DNA of 64,000 nucleotides from Oceanisphaera avium (GCF_002157875.1 NZ_CP021376.1:1729501-1793500), one strand, 5' to 3'. Shown: positions 48,840-59,289, counted from the stretch's first letter. Notes: a model not told the origin generated them from the sequence alone. A program made the numbers and translations.

Positions 48840-49532
48840 ATGAAGACTATCCTACAACAGCTGCAGCAGGTTCACGACAGAATTGCCGCCGCCGCCCATG
48901 CCTGCGATCGCTTGCCTGAGCAAGTGCACTTATTAGCGGTCAGCAAAACTAAGCCCATCGCCGCCATTGAGGCCGCCTATCAAGGCGGACAGCGCCAATT
49001 TGGCGAAAACTACGTACAAGAAGCCATTGAAAAAATTCAGGCACTGAGCGCGACGCACTTGGATATTGAATGGCATTTAATTGGGCCTCTTCAGTCGAAT
49101 AAAACCAAAGTGGTGGCTGAGTATTTTGCTTGGGTGCAAACCCTAGATCGTTTAAAAATTGCCGAACGTCTTAGCCAACAACGCCCGGCGCATTTAGCGC
49201 CACTACAAGTGTGCTTGCAGGTAAATATTAGCCGCGAAGCCAATAAGTCTGGGATATTGCCAGAAGAAGTGGCAGCACTCGCTGATAAAGTAGCGCAATT
49301 ACCGCAGTTAAACTTACGCGGGTTAATGGCCATTCCTGAGGCGACTGAGGATACAGAAAAACTAAAGTCACAATTACTAGAGTTGCAGCAACTCTTTGAT
49401 AGAATGGCACAAATTTATTCAAGCCTAGACACCCTATCGGTGGGCATGAGTAATGATCTTGAAATTGCCGTCGCCTGTGGTAGCACCCTAGTTAGGGTGG
49501 GCACCGCCATCTTTGGCACACGACCTACGTGA
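48840..49532 (+). CDS. yggS: PLP homeostasis protein YggS
   Basis: YggS/PLPHP binds pyridoxal phosphate without a catalytic partner domain and keeps PLP and amino-acid pools balanced. 230 residues, single TIM-barrel. Seen: LLAVSKTKP with the Schiff-base lysine at about residue 37, FGENYVQEA, WHLIGPLQSNKTK, and the phosphate loop LSVGMSNDLEIAVACGSTLVRVGTAIFG read across its conserved SMGMS-like and R-x-G-x-x-I-F-G parts. First gene of the yggS-proC-yggT-yggU run. Confidence 0.96.
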   Translation: MKTILQQLQQVHDRIAAAAHACDRLPEQVHLLAVSKTKPIAAIEAAYQGGQRQFGENYVQEAIEKIQALSATHLDIEWHLIGPLQSNKTKVVAEYFAWVQTLDRLKIAERLSQQRPAHLAPLQVCLQVNISREANKSGILPEEVAALADKVAQLPQLNLRGLMAIPEATEDTEKLKSQLLELQQLFDRMAQIYSSLDTLSVGMSNDLEIAVACGSTLVRVGTAIFGTRPT

Positions 49533-49541
49533 GTAAGCATA

Positions 49542-50381
49542 ATGAATACCAGCACAGTCATAGAACATCGTAATCTGGCTTTTATTGGTGCAGGCAATAT
49601 GAGCCGCAGCTTAATTTCTGGATTAATTAAAGCCGGCTACCCCCCTTCCTCTATCATGGCGGCTAATCCGTCTAAAGGTAAGCTCAGCCAATTGGCAAAA
49701 GAATTTGGCATTGGTGTTAGCCAAGATAATAGCGAAGTGGCGAACTGGGCCCAGGTAGTGGTGTTAGCAGTAAAACCACAAATGATGGCCGAGATGCTCA
49801 ACGCTTTAGGGCAGACAGCCCAATTATTATCAGGCAAATTATTAATTTCTATTGCTGCAGGTCTGTCAGTCACTCGCTTAACCGAGCTTACGGGTCAAAC
49901 ACGCATTATTCGCACTATGCCCAATACTCCCTCGTTATTAGGCTTGGGCATGACCGGTTTATATGCCTCAAGCGCAATTAACCAAGACGATCGAGATTAC
50001 GCCGAGCAGATGATGCAAGCGGTCGGCAAAACCTTGTGGCTTAATGACGAAGATGGCATAAATAAGATCACCGCCGCCGCCGGCAGTGCACCTGCTTATT
50101 TTTTCTTATTTATGGAAGCCATGGCAGCACACGCAACTGCATTGGGCTTTAGCGCTGAAGAGGCCCGACTTTTAGTTGAGCAAACTGCGCTCGGTGCGGC
50201 TAATATGGTCAGCGCCAATCCCGATGTCTCCTTAAGCGAGCTAAGAGCGCAAGTGACATCAAAAGGCGGCACTACAGCGCAAGCGATTGCCCATTTTCAA
50301 GCACAGGCACTGGATACGCTCGTCGCGGATGCGATGAATGCGGCGCTATTGCGCGCCCGAGAACTCGAAACACAGCTCTAA
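49542..50381 (+). CDS. proC: Pyrroline-5-carboxylate reductase
   Basis: ProC makes proline from pyrroline-5-carboxylate with NAD(P)H. 279 residues. Seen: the Rossmann motif FIGAGNMSRSLI at about 14-25, LAVKPQMM, IRTMPNTPSLLGLGMT, and the C-terminal dimer domain ITAAAGSAPAYFFLFMEAM and SKGGTTAQAI. Nine bases after yggS. Proline is also an osmolyte, so this fits the salt theme, but it is a housekeeping gene. Confidence 0.96.
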   Translation: MNTSTVIEHRNLAFIGAGNMSRSLISGLIKAGYPPSSIMAANPSKGKLSQLAKEFGIGVSQDNSEVANWAQVVVLAVKPQMMAEMLNALGQTAQLLSGKLLISIAAGLSVTRLTELTGQTRIIRTMPNTPSLLGLGMTGLYASSAINQDDRDYAEQMMQAVGKTLWLNDEDGINKITAAAGSAPAYFFLFMEAMAAHATALGFSAEEARLLVEQTALGAANMVSANPDVSLSELRAQVTSKGGTTAQAIAHFQAQALDTLVADAMNAALLRARELETQL

Positions 50382-50390
50382 GGACACCCC

Positions 50391-50942
50391 ATGAATACCG
50401 CTTATTATCTGATTAATACCTTATGCGATCTGTATTTGATGGTCGTATTGCTGCGAATTTGGCTGCAATGGGTGCGCGCTGATTTTTATAATCCAGTGAG
50501 TCAATTTGTATTAAAGGCCACTAATCCCGTATTAGTTCCTTTAAGACGCTTTATTCCTGGCTTTTTTGGCATCGATTTTGCCGCTCTAGTGCTAGCGGCA
50601 TTAATTGTGGCGCTTAAATTAACTTTATTACATGCGCTACTGTCTGAAGCCAGCATTGGTCTGTATTGGTTGTTACTCATCGTCCTTACCATAGTAAAAA
50701 AAGCCGGCGTTATGCTGTTTTGGATATTAATAGTGCGGGCGCTGTTAAGCTGGGTTAGCCAAGGCAATAACCAAGTTGAATACTTAATGTTTCAACTCAC
50801 CGAACCCTTACTTGCGCCCATTCGTCGTATTATCCCCGCCATGGGTGGGCTCGATTTATCGATGTTGGTACTATTTATTATTCTACAGGTGCTGAACTTC
50901 TTAATGAGCGATCTGTTCGGCGCATTGTGGCTGAGCCTGTAA
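50391..50942 (+). CDS. yggT: YggT family membrane protein
   Basis: YggT proteins are small inner-membrane proteins; roles in osmotic tolerance and cell division or plastid organisation are reported for relatives. 183 residues with two copies of the YGGT repeat (about 1-80 and 95-183), each with the pattern helix - RIWLQWVRADFYNPVSQF or ALLSWVSQGNNQVEYLMFQLTEP broken at the loop - P(L/V)RR(F/I)IP - helix. Translated from ATG 50391, ten bases after proC; end overlaps yggU. Confidence 0.92.
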   Translation: MNTAYYLINTLCDLYLMVVLLRIWLQWVRADFYNPVSQFVLKATNPVLVPLRRFIPGFFGIDFAALVLAALIVALKLTLLHALLSEASIGLYWLLLIVLTIVKKAGVMLFWILIVRALLSWVSQGNNQVEYLMFQLTEPLLAPIRRIIPAMGGLDLSMLVLFIILQVLNFLMSDLFGALWLSL

Positions 50943-51241
50943 CACTGGCGGTACAACTGATTAATGAGACGCTAGCGCTGCGTATTTATCTGCAGCCTAA
51001 AGCGTCTCGTGATCAATTTGTTGGCTTGCATGATGGCGCACTAAAAATTGCCATTACCGCCCCGCCCATTGAAGGCAAGGCCAATAAACATTTATTAAAA
51101 TGGCTAGCTAAGCAATGCCGCGTCGCCCAGTCTCAGGTACGCTTACAAAGCGGGGTAACCAGTCGCCATAAACAGGTGATTATTCAACGCCCCACTGTTA
51201 TACCAGCACCCTTATTACGTTTACTGGACAAAGCAGACTAA
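50927..51241 (+). CDS. yggU: DUF167 family protein YggU
   Basis: YggU is a small conserved protein of unknown function. 104 residues. Seen: IYLQPKASRDQFVGLHDGALKI, then the signature APPIEGKANKHLLKWLAK and G-x-x-S-R-H-K. The start is GTG 50927, giving a 16-base overlap with yggT and probable translational coupling. Confidence 0.92.
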   Translation: MAEPVTLAVQLINETLALRIYLQPKASRDQFVGLHDGALKIAITAPPIEGKANKHLLKWLAKQCRVAQSQVRLQSGVTSRHKQVIIQRPTVIPAPLLRLLDKAD

Positions 51242-51278
51242 AATACACACTGACAACCTTTAACAATAAGGAAAGGTT

Positions 51279-51701
51279 ATGCTAAAAAATTTAGTACGCG
51301 GCCTCTGGCTGAGCTTATTATTGATCCCCGCCCTTGGCCACGCTGCTGAGAAAAAAGTAGGGGATTGGACGATACATTATAATGCCCTCCCTTCTACCTT
51401 TTTAACGCCCGAGGTCGCTAAGGCTAATCGCATTGAGCGCAGCCGCTACAATGGCTTATTAAATATTGCCGTGCTAGATAGCCAAGGAAAATCGGTGCAA
51501 GTGAATATGACGGGCCAAGGAAAAACCTTAATTGGTACGGTACGCAAATTAGAGTTTCAAACCATTCGTGAAGGCGACTCCATTTACTACATCGCCGAAT
51601 ACCCTTATCGCAATGAAGATAATGTGTTATTTACCATCGATATTAAAGCGCCTAAGCGCGGTGCAGAGCTGAGCTTTCGCCATACTTTTTACACGGATTA
51701 A
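51279..51701 (+). CDS. DUF4426 periplasmic protein
   Basis: A 140-residue exported protein of unknown function, common between yggU and rdgB in gammaproteobacteria. Seen: a signal peptide ending GHAAEKKVG, the family opening GDWTIHYNALPSTFLTPEVAKA split over its conserved W-x-x-H-Y-N-A and S-T-F-L-T-P parts, then beta-rich sequence ending FRHTFYTD. AAGGAAAGG precedes ATG 51279. Confidence 0.85.
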   Translation: MLKNLVRGLWLSLLLIPALGHAAEKKVGDWTIHYNALPSTFLTPEVAKANRIERSRYNGLLNIAVLDSQGKSVQVNMTGQGKTLIGTVRKLEFQTIREGDSIYYIAEYPYRNEDNVLFTIDIKAPKRGAELSFRHTFYTD

Positions 51702-51774
51702 TAGCGCTTAAGCTAACGCCCTTGCCTAACAGGCGTGTAATTCGTTTTAGTGCCCTAAGGGCAAGAGAAAGTTA

Positions 51775-52392
51775 ATGACTAAACAGATAGTACTGGCCTC
51801 TGGTAATATTAAAAAAGTGGCCGAATTACAAAGTCTACTCACGACTTTAAACTTAAATGTCGTGCCCCAAAGTGAGTTTGGTGTTAGCGACGCCAAAGAG
51901 ACCGGCACCACGTTTGTGGAAAACGCCATTATTAAAGCCCGTCATGCCGCCTCGGTGACCGGCTTACCAGCCATTGCCGATGACTCTGGCATTAGCGTGG
52001 CCGCCCTTGATGGTCGCCCAGGTGTGTACTCGGCGCGTTTTGCCGGTGAACACGCCAGCGATCAAGAAAATCTCGAGTTATTGCTTAGTCAGCTAGCAGG
52101 CGTGCCCAGCGGCCAACGCCAAGCCACCTTTTGGTGTGTATTAGTATATTTACGCCACGCTCACGACCCCACGCCCCTCATTTGTACCGGCACTTGGCAA
52201 GGAGAGATCACCACCCATGCTCGTGGCGTACGCGGCTTTGGTTATGATCCTATTTTTTGGGTAGCAGAGGCCGATAAAACCGCTGCCGAGCTCACTAACG
52301 AAGAAAAAAACAAGTTGAGTCACCGCGGCCAAGCCTTGCGCCAGCTGCAAAGCTTATTTTTAGCCGATCTATCTTTACAAGAACCAAGCTAA
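51775..52392 (+). CDS. rdgB: XTP/dITP diphosphatase RdgB
   Basis: RdgB hydrolyses deaminated purine nucleoside triphosphates to keep inosine and xanthosine out of DNA. 205 residues. Seen: [13 protein letters not shown] at the N-terminus (the S/T-x-N-x-x-K substrate motif), [14 protein letters not shown], the catalytic [22 protein letters not shown] split at its conserved D-D-S-G and G-V-Y-S-A-R parts, and RGFGYDPIF. Its TAA overlaps the hemW ATG by one base. Confidence 0.96.
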   Translation: MTKQIVLASGNIKKVAELQSLLTTLNLNVVPQSEFGVSDAKETGTTFVENAIIKARHAASVTGLPAIADDSGISVAALDGRPGVYSARFAGEHASDQENLELLLSQLAGVPSGQRQATFWCVLVYLRHAHDPTPLICTGTWQGEITTHARGVRGFGYDPIFWVAEADKTAAELTNEEKNKLSHRGQALRQLQSLFLADLSLQEPS

Positions 52393-53537
52393 TGCTACAG
52401 CTGCCTCCTTTAAGTTTATATATCCATATTCCTTGGTGTGTTCAAAAATGTCCCTATTGCGACTTTAATTCTCATACCTTAAAAGAAGCCATTCCCGAAC
52501 CAGCTTATATTAGTGCCCTGTTAGCGGACTTGCGCCAAGATCTGCATTTAGCGCAAGGGCGCACGCTATATAGCATTTTTATTGGTGGCGGTACCCCAAG
52601 CCTAATGAGCCCTGCCGCCATTAAGCAGTTACTAGCGGGCGTGCGGGCGCTTATTCCCTTTAAAGAACAGATGGAAATTACCTTAGAGGCCAATCCGGGC
52701 ACGGTAGAAGCGGGACGCTTTGCCGGCTTTAAAGAGGCGGGGGTAAATCGGATCTCCATCGGCATTCAAAGCTTTCACGCGCAACAGCTAACGCGCTTAG
52801 GACGTATTCACGATCCCGAACAAGCCCGTTTTGCCGCTAAAGAGGCGGCAAAAGTAGGCTTAACCAGCTTTAATGTGGACTTAATGCACGGCTTACCGGA
52901 TCAAAGTGTAGATGATGCGTTGTCGGACTTAGCACAAGCCATTGCGCTGGCCCCGCCCCATTTATCTTGGTACCAACTGACCATAGAGCCCAATACGCCT
53001 TTTGCTTCTCGCCCGCCGGTATTGCCCGAAGATGACATTTTGGCCGATATTTATGAGCAAGGTCATGACTTATTGTTAGCCCACGGCTATCAGCAATATG
53101 AAGTGTCGGCCTATGCCAAACCCGGTTTTGAGGCGCAGCACAACCTGAATTACTGGCGTTTTGGTGATTACTTAGGTATTGGCTGTGGCGCCCATGGAAA
53201 AATTACTTTGCCATTAGAAGGTAAGCTAGTGCGCACCGTTAAGGTAAAGCATCCCAAAGGCTATTTAGACTCCAATCGAGCCTATTTAGATCATTACACT
53301 GCCATAGCTGCGCAGGATCTGTCGCTGGAATACTTTATGAATCGGCTGCGATTATTTGAGCCCATCCCTAAGCAAGAAATTTCTCAGCTAACCGGAGTTT
53401 CTGCTACCGAGCTAGAAGCCCCGCTAGCAGAAGCTTTACGCCGCGAGCTGCTTATTGAAACCGCGAACCATTGGCAAGTGAGCCCACTGGGACGGCGCTT
53501 TCTTAACCCGTTACTGGATTTGTTTATTGGCCACTAA
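52392..53537 (+). CDS. hemW: Heme chaperone HemW (radical SAM)
   Basis: HemW is a radical-SAM protein, formerly called coproporphyrinogen oxidase-like, that binds heme and inserts it into respiratory proteins. 381 residues (E. coli 378). Seen: the 4Fe-4S motif CVQKCPYC followed by DFNSH at about 16-28, FIGGGTPSLM, EANPGTVE, RISIGIQSF and YWRFGDYLGIGCGAHG. It lacks the extra N-terminal domain and motif residues of true HemN. Coupled to rdgB. Confidence 0.95.
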   Translation: MLQLPPLSLYIHIPWCVQKCPYCDFNSHTLKEAIPEPAYISALLADLRQDLHLAQGRTLYSIFIGGGTPSLMSPAAIKQLLAGVRALIPFKEQMEITLEANPGTVEAGRFAGFKEAGVNRISIGIQSFHAQQLTRLGRIHDPEQARFAAKEAAKVGLTSFNVDLMHGLPDQSVDDALSDLAQAIALAPPHLSWYQLTIEPNTPFASRPPVLPEDDILADIYEQGHDLLLAHGYQQYEVSAYAKPGFEAQHNLNYWRFGDYLGIGCGAHGKITLPLEGKLVRTVKVKHPKGYLDSNRAYLDHYTAIAAQDLSLEYFMNRLRLFEPIPKQEISQLTGVSATELEAPLAEALRRELLIETANHWQVSPLGRRFLNPLLDLFIGH

Positions 53538-53587
53538 TCTGGGTAACATTAGCCCCATTACAGCCTTCACTCGCAGGCCGGAGCCTT

Positions 53588-54322
53588 ATGTCGACACTGA
53601 TTTACGAATATCCCCTTAATGAAAAATGCCGTAACTATTTACGCTTAAGTGATTTATTTCAACAAATTAATCAATGCCGTAGTTTAGAAGCCAGTGGCCA
53701 AACCGTGGCCTTATTTAAAGCATTGCTTGATATTATTGAATTATTAGAACGTTGCGATATTCGCACCGAACTCGCTAAAGACTTAACCATTGAAAAAGAT
53801 AAATTAGCCGCGTGGTCAGAAGTCCCCGGCATCGACACCAGCGCGCTTGATCATATGCAGGTGCAGTTAGCTGACTTTAGCCAGCAACTGCCTCGTGCAC
53901 CGCGCTTTGGCCAGCTATTACGCGAAGATAAATTGCTGGCTGCGGTGCGCAGTCGCTTTTCTATTCCTGGTGGCTTGTGCTCTTTTGATGTGCCCCAGCT
54001 GCACTATTGGTTACATCAACCTAAAGCAAATCAACAGCAAGATATTGATGGCTGGTTAAAGCAATTGCAGCTTTTACAACAAGGGCTAGAATTACTACTT
54101 ACCTTGTGGCGCGAGGTAGGCCAGTTTCAGCCCCTCACCGCCCATAATGGCTTTTACCAAGATGATGCTGCCAATACTCATATTATTCGGGTGCGCGTCC
54201 CCGCTGCTCAGGCTATTTATCCGGTAGTCAGCGGTAATAAATATCGCTACACCATACGCTTTATGCCGGTGGATAATCATGAGATTGGTAATGTTGAATT
54301 TGAATTGGCGAATATAAAATGA
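53588..54322 (+). CDS. zapD: Cell division protein ZapD
   Basis: ZapD cross-links FtsZ filaments at the division ring. 244 residues (E. coli YacF 247). Seen: the N-terminal [20 protein letters not shown] stretch (typical E-x-P-L-N-E-x-x-R-x-x-L-R-L), a helical domain, and a C-terminal beta domain with RVRVPA and YTIRFM. ATG 53588; the stop overlaps yacG by four bases (ATGA), the conserved zapD-yacG pair. Confidence 0.95.
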   Translation: MSTLIYEYPLNEKCRNYLRLSDLFQQINQCRSLEASGQTVALFKALLDIIELLERCDIRTELAKDLTIEKDKLAAWSEVPGIDTSALDHMQVQLADFSQQLPRAPRFGQLLREDKLLAAVRSRFSIPGGLCSFDVPQLHYWLHQPKANQQQDIDGWLKQLQLLQQGLELLLTLWREVGQFQPLTAHNGFYQDDAANTHIIRVRVPAAQAIYPVVSGNKYRYTIRFMPVDNHEIGNVEFELANIK

Positions 54323-54510
54323 CTGCTCCTTTAACTGTCTCCTGCCCCACTTGTAACGCCACTGTGCCATGGGGCGAACAAAGCCCCTATCGCCCTTTTT
54401 GCAGTAAGCGCTGTCAGCTTATTGACTTAGGGGAATGGGCAGATGAAGAAAAGCGTATTGCCGGCGATCCGGTATGGCTACCCGAGCAAGATAATGAAAA
54501 CGAGTACTAA
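54319..54510 (+). CDS. yacG: DNA gyrase inhibitor / zinc protein YacG
   Basis: YacG binds GyrB and blocks gyrase DNA binding. 63 residues. Seen: four zinc ligands in [10 protein letters not shown] and [12 protein letters not shown], then the family's EWADEEKRI and an acidic tail. Overlaps zapD upstream and mutT downstream (17 bases), so all three are likely translated from one message. Confidence 0.94.
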   Translation: MTAPLTVSCPTCNATVPWGEQSPYRPFCSKRCQLIDLGEWADEEKRIAGDPVWLPEQDNENEY

Positions 54511-54955
54511 CACCACGCCAGCAGCCATAGCTAAGGTGCTAGTAGCGGTAGGCGTAATAGAAAATAGCCAAGGCCAAATTTTTATCTGTCGCCGAAGCGC
54601 GCATCAGCATCAAGCGAATAAATGGGAGTTTCCTGGCGGCAAGGTAGAAAGTGGCGAAACAATCCCCCAAGCACTGGCGCGCGAATTAGCAGAAGAAGTG
54701 GGGATTACCGTTTTAGCTTGCGAGCCGTTAATGCAAATAGAGCACGATTACGCAGATAAACACGTCTCCTTAGCCATTCGCAAAGTGATTGCCTTTAGTG
54801 GCGAGCCTAGCGGCTTAGAAGGCCAGGTCAGCCGCTGGGTGGCGGTGAGTGAGCTTAGTCATTACGACTTCCCTAAGGCTAACGGCCCTATTATCGCTAA
54901 GCTGCAACAAGCCGCACTCGACGAATCATCAAGTGATACTTTGGACGGGCTGTAG
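54494..54955 (+). CDS. mutT: 8-oxo-dGTP diphosphatase MutT
   Basis: MutT removes 8-oxo-dGTP and prevents A:T to C:G errors. 153 residues from ATG 54494. Seen: a complete Nudix box G-x5-E-x7-R-E-L-x-E-E-x-G-I ([12 protein letters not shown]..., about residues 53-75), [19 protein letters not shown] before it, and the C-terminal [17 protein letters not shown] typical of MutT. The N-terminal dozen residues (Thr/Ala-rich) exceed E. coli MutT. Followed by a terminator. Confidence 0.92.
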   Translation: MKTSTNTTPAAIAKVLVAVGVIENSQGQIFICRRSAHQHQANKWEFPGGKVESGETIPQALARELAEEVGITVLACEPLMQIEHDYADKHVSLAIRKVIAFSGEPSGLEGQVSRWVAVSELSHYDFPKANGPIIAKLQQAALDESSSDTLDGL

Positions 54956-54966
54956 TCCGTTATCTT

Positions 54967-54997
54967 AGCGAAAGTCAGGAGCTCAGCTTTCGCTTTT
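54967..54997 (+). terminator. Rho-independent terminator after mutT
   Basis: Perfect 8-bp stem AGCGAAAG/CTTTCGCT (54967-54974, 54987-54994) with a 12-base loop and TTTT, 11 bases after the stop. Confidence 0.7.
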
Positions 54998-55013
54998 AAG
55001 GACTAAGAACGAG

Positions 55014-55087
55014 ATACCGAGGCAAGCTCGGTATGGCGATAGTATCGGCTTTATATATGCCGTCATCTCAGCTCAAGATGACGGCAT
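55014..55087. repeat. Two palindromic repeat elements between mutT and parC
   Basis: ATACCGAG/CTCGGTAT (55014-55021, 55027-55034) and a 12-bp stem (55057-55068 with 55076-55087, ATGCCGTCATCT). Both resemble elements of the xerD-recJ tract (ACGAGATACCG, GATGACGGCAT). They may also stop the convergent transcripts. Confidence 0.65.
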
Positions 55088-55113
55088 GCATTTTAGGTTA
55101 GCTTACGGCTGCC

Positions 55114-57381
55114 CTACTCGGCGCTTGGCGTGACTTCCTCAACCTCTAAACTATCTACGCGCTGCAAGCCACGTGGCAAGAGTGCACCGCGACGGCCCCG
55201 CTCACCTTGATAGTGCGCGAGATCGGTCGCCTTTAAGGTGAGCTTGCGCTTACCGGCATACAAGGTGACGCTCGCACCCTCTGGCACCACCACCAATTGC
55301 TTAATAAAGTCTTCTCGAGCTTGGACTTTAGCACCTGTAATGCCGATGATCTTATTGCCCTTACCTTTACTTAATAGCGGCAAGTCTTGCAGCGGGAACA
55401 ACAGCATGCGCCCCTCATTGGTTACTGCTAAACATTGGCTATTTTCAACCTGAGTAATGGCTGCCGGCGCTAATACTTGCCCGCCTTTAGGCACACTTAA
55501 TAATGCTTTACCGTTTTTATTACGACTGAGCATATCGGCAAAACGACACACGAAGCCGTAACCTGCATCTGAGGCCAATAAGAATAATTGTTCCTCCTCA
55601 GCCATCAATACAAAACTGGGTTGTTCGCCAGGGCTTAAACTGCAGCGCCCTGTTAAAGGCTCGCCTTGGCCGCGCGCTGAGGGTAGGCCATGAGCTTCTT
55701 GGCCATAGGCACGACCAATGCTGGTTAAAAACACCGCCATTTGGTTACTGCGACCTTTAGCCGCCGACAAAAAGCTATCGCCAGCGCGATAGCTTAAACT
55801 GCTGCCATCGACCTCATGCCCTCTAGCCGAGCGGATCCAGCCTTTTTCTGACAAGACGACGGTGACCGGCTCACTGGGGATCAGCTCTTTTTCACTTAAG
55901 GCTTTTGCTTCACTGCGCTCTACTAAGGGCGAGCGACGTTCGTCGCCATATTTTTCGGCATCAGCTTGGATTTCTTTGCGGATCAAGGTGCTTAAACGAC
56001 GCTCTGAGCCTAATAAAGCGGTGAGTTTATCGCGCTCGGCGGCAAGCTCATCTTGCTCCCCGCGGATTTTCATTTCTTCTAACTTGGCTAAATGGCGTAA
56101 TTTTAACTCTAAAATGGCTTCTGCTTGAGTGCTAGTAAGCTCAAATCGACTCATTAGTACCGGCTTTGGCTCATCTTCGCGGCGAATAATCTCAATGACT
56201 TCGTCAATATTTAAAAACGCCGCTAATAAGCCCGCTAAAATATGCAGCCGAGCTTCCACTTTATCTAGTCGATGCTGCAAACGATTGCGCACTGTTTGGC
56301 GGCGAAAGCTAAGCCACTCGCTTAAGATGATATCGAGAGTTTTCACTTGCGGCTTATTATTTAAGCCCAGCATATTTAAGTTAACGCGATAGCTTTTTTC
56401 CAGATCGGTACTAGCAAACAAGTGCTGCATTAACTGTTCAACGTCTACCCGATTAGAGCGAGGAATTATTACTAGCCGAGTGGGGTTTTCATGATCCGCC
56501 TCATCACGCAAGTCCGCTACCATCGGCAGCTTCTTCGCCTGCATTTGCGCGGCAATTTGTTCTAAAATCTTGCCACTGCTGGCTTGGTGCGGCAATGCCG
56601 TCACAACAATATCGCCGTGCTCCATCTCATAAACGGCGCGCATCTTGATACTGCCGCGCCCCGTTTCGTAGATTTTTTGGATATCGGCAGGCGGCGTAAT
56701 AATCTCGGCATCGGTGGGATAATCTGGCCCTTTTACAAACTGCATCAACTCAGAGACATCGGCCTTAGGATGATCTAACAGATGCACACACGCACTCGCC
56801 AGCTCACGAATATTATGGGGCGGAATATCGGTGGCCATGCCCACGGCAATGCCAGTAATGCCATTCATTAGAATGTGCGGTAGGCGCGCCGGTAACATGC
56901 GCGGCTCATCCATGGTGCCATCAAAATTGGGGATCCACTCTACCGTGCCTTGACCCAATTCTGACAAGAGCAATTCTGAATAACGAGACAGTCGCGCTTC
57001 TGTATAACGCATGGCGGCAAATGATTTAGGATCATCCGGTGCCCCCCAGTTTCCTTGACCATCTACTAATGGATAGCGATAAGAAAAAGGTTGCGCCATT
57101 AACACCATGGCTTCATAACAGGCCGAGTCGCCGTGAGGGTGATATTTACCTAATACATCGCCGACGGTACGCGCCGATTTTTTATGTTTAGAGCTGGCCG
57201 ATAAACCTAGCTCACTCATGGCATAGATAATGCGCCGCTGCACCGGCTTTAGACCATCACCGATATGGGGCAAGGCCCGATCCATGATTACATACATGGA
57301 GTAATTAAGGTAAGCCTGCTCGGTAAAGGTGTGCATGGGCAGGCGTTCAACGCCTTCCATGGTAAAATCATTTGTACTCAT
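55114..57381 (-). CDS. parC: DNA topoisomerase IV subunit A
   Basis: ParC is the DNA-breaking subunit of topoisomerase IV, which unlinks daughter chromosomes. 755 residues (E. coli 752). Seen: [11 protein letters not shown], catalytic tyrosine Y126 in [11 protein letters not shown], and the quinolone-determining stretch [10 protein letters not shown] with S86 and E90 (E. coli S80 and E84) in the sensitive form. The C-terminal beta-pinwheel has divergent GyrA-box-like repeats. Twelve bases after parE. Confidence 0.97.
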   Translation of the reverse strand: MSTNDFTMEGVERLPMHTFTEQAYLNYSMYVIMDRALPHIGDGLKPVQRRIIYAMSELGLSASSKHKKSARTVGDVLGKYHPHGDSACYEAMVLMAQPFSYRYPLVDGQGNWGAPDDPKSFAAMRYTEARLSRYSELLLSELGQGTVEWIPNFDGTMDEPRMLPARLPHILMNGITGIAVGMATDIPPHNIRELASACVHLLDHPKADVSELMQFVKGPDYPTDAEIITPPADIQKIYETGRGSIKMRAVYEMEHGDIVVTALPHQASSGKILEQIAAQMQAKKLPMVADLRDEADHENPTRLVIIPRSNRVDVEQLMQHLFASTDLEKSYRVNLNMLGLNNKPQVKTLDIILSEWLSFRRQTVRNRLQHRLDKVEARLHILAGLLAAFLNIDEVIEIIRREDEPKPVLMSRFELTSTQAEAILELKLRHLAKLEEMKIRGEQDELAAERDKLTALLGSERRLSTLIRKEIQADAEKYGDERRSPLVERSEAKALSEKELIPSEPVTVVLSEKGWIRSARGHEVDGSSLSYRAGDSFLSAAKGRSNQMAVFLTSIGRAYGQEAHGLPSARGQGEPLTGRCSLSPGEQPSFVLMAEEEQLFLLASDAGYGFVCRFADMLSRNKNGKALLSVPKGGQVLAPAAITQVENSQCLAVTNEGRMLLFPLQDLPLLSKGKGNKIIGITGAKVQAREDFIKQLVVVPEGASVTLYAGKRKLTLKATDLAHYQGERGRRGALLPRGLQRVDSLEVEEVTPSAE

Positions 57382-57393
57382 TTAATCTTTTCC

Positions 57394-59289
57394 TCAAAGC
57401 AGCGGATCGACCAAGTTACCCTTGGTTTCTAACCATTCTCGACGATCCCCAGCGCGCTTTTTGGCCAGCAACATATCCATTAAGGTGTCTGTGGCTTGCA
57501 TATCTTCTACGGTGAGTTGTACTAAGCGGCGCGTGTTAGGATCGAGCGTGGTTTCACGCAGCTGCTTAGGGTTCATTTCACCTAAGCCTTTAAAGCGGGT
57601 GACTTGGATCTTGCCTCGTTTTTTCTCGGCTTTAATGCGATCTAAGATGCCATCGCGCTCGCCTTCATCCAGCGCGTAGTGCACCTCTTTTCCAATATCA
57701 ATACGATATAAAGGCGGCATCGCCACATAGACATGGCCTTGTTCCACCAGATGGCGAAAATGGCGCATAAAAAGCGCACATAATAGAGTGGCAATGTGTA
57801 AGCCATCGGAGTCGGCATCGGCCAAGATACAAATCTTGCCATAGCGCAGATCCGTTAAATCTGTGGAGTCAGGATCCAGACCAATAGCTACCGAAATATC
57901 GTGTACCTCTTGCGAGGCCAATACTTGGCCAGAGTCCACTTCCCAAGTATTTAAAATTTTACCGCGCAGCGGCATAATCGCTTGAAACTCCCGATCGCGC
58001 GCTTGCTTAGCACTGCCGCCTGCTGAGTCGCCCTCTACTAAAAACAGCTCACCGCGCAGCGGATCTGAGCAAGCACAGTCGGTGAGTTTGCCAGGTAAGG
58101 CAGGCCCTTGGGTAACTTTTTTGCGTACCACTTTTTTCGCTTGGCGCAAGCGACGCTGAGCACTGCTAATACACAGTTCAGCAATTTGCTCAGCTAATTC
58201 AGTATGTTGGTTTAGCCACAGACTAAAGGCGTCTTTAACCACGCCAGAGACAAAGGCCGAGCTTTGGCGAGAAGATAAGCGCTCTTTAGTTTGGCCAGCA
58301 AATTGCGGGTCTTGCATTTTTACCGATAAAATATAGGCACAGCGCTCCCAAATATCATCGGGAGTTAGCTTAACGCCTCTTGGCAGCAAGTTTCTAAATT
58401 CGCAAAACTCACGCATGGCATCAAGCAAGCCTTGGCGCAAACCATTTACGTGGGTTCCGCCTTGAGTTGTGGGGATTAAGTTTACATAACTCTCACCTAT
58501 GCCCTCGCCCCCCTCGGGTAGCCAAGTGAGCGCCCATTCCGCAGCGCTAAATTCGGCGCTAAAATTGCCAACAAAGGGGACTTCTGGCAAACAAGTAAAG
58601 TCTTTTACCGACTCTACTAAATAATCTTGTAAGCCATCCTCATAAAACCACTCTAAGGTTTCGTCATTTACTTTATCAACAAAGCGCAGCGTCAGGCCTG
58701 GGCATAATACTGCCTTGGCTTTTAATAAGTGCTTAAGGCGAGAGACAGAAAATTTTCCGGAGTCAAAATAGCTAGCATCGGGCCAAAAATGCACGCGAGT
58801 CCCCGTATTACGCTGGCCACAGGTGCCAGTGACGGTAAGCTCGCTTACCTTAGTGCCATGCTCAAAGGCCATTTCATAGACTTGACCACCGCGGCGGATA
58901 GTTACATCTAGGCGGGAGCTCAGCGCACTTACCACAGAAATACCCACCCCGTGTAAGCCACCGGAAAACTGATAACTCTTATTAGAAAATTTACCGCCAG
59001 CATGCAGCTTGGTAAAAATAAGCTCCACCCCTGAAATACCTTCTTCAGGGTGAATATCCACCGGCATGCCGCGACCATTATCAATCACTTCCAGCGATTG
59101 ATCGGGATGTAATATCACTTCTATCTTATTGGCGTGGCCGGCGAGGGCCTCATCAACGCTGTTGTCGATGACTTCTTGGCCAAGGTGATTAGGGCGCGTA
59201 GTGTCGGTATACATGCCGGGACGACGACGCACCGGCTCTAGGCCATTGAGTACCTCAATGGCATCAGCAGTATATTGACTGGATGACAT
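57394..59289 (-). CDS. parE: DNA topoisomerase IV subunit B
   Basis: ParE is the ATPase subunit of topoisomerase IV. 631 residues (E. coli 630). Seen: GHKL ATP-binding motifs DNSVDEALAGHA, VIDNGRGMPVDIH and GGLHGVGISVVSALS, QTKL-like loop in AGQTKERL, and TOPRIM motifs EGDSAGGSAKQARDR with PLRGKILN and ADADSDGLHI. ATG 59289. Precedes parC in an operon that may begin at yqiB. Confidence 0.97.
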   Translation of the reverse strand: MSSSQYTADAIEVLNGLEPVRRRPGMYTDTTRPNHLGQEVIDNSVDEALAGHANKIEVILHPDQSLEVIDNGRGMPVDIHPEEGISGVELIFTKLHAGGKFSNKSYQFSGGLHGVGISVVSALSSRLDVTIRRGGQVYEMAFEHGTKVSELTVTGTCGQRNTGTRVHFWPDASYFDSGKFSVSRLKHLLKAKAVLCPGLTLRFVDKVNDETLEWFYEDGLQDYLVESVKDFTCLPEVPFVGNFSAEFSAAEWALTWLPEGGEGIGESYVNLIPTTQGGTHVNGLRQGLLDAMREFCEFRNLLPRGVKLTPDDIWERCAYILSVKMQDPQFAGQTKERLSSRQSSAFVSGVVKDAFSLWLNQHTELAEQIAELCISSAQRRLRQAKKVVRKKVTQGPALPGKLTDCACSDPLRGELFLVEGDSAGGSAKQARDREFQAIMPLRGKILNTWEVDSGQVLASQEVHDISVAIGLDPDSTDLTDLRYGKICILADADSDGLHIATLLCALFMRHFRHLVEQGHVYVAMPPLYRIDIGKEVHYALDEGERDGILDRIKAEKKRGKIQVTRFKGLGEMNPKQLRETTLDPNTRRLVQLTVEDMQATDTLMDMLLAKKRAGDRREWLETKGNLVDPLL

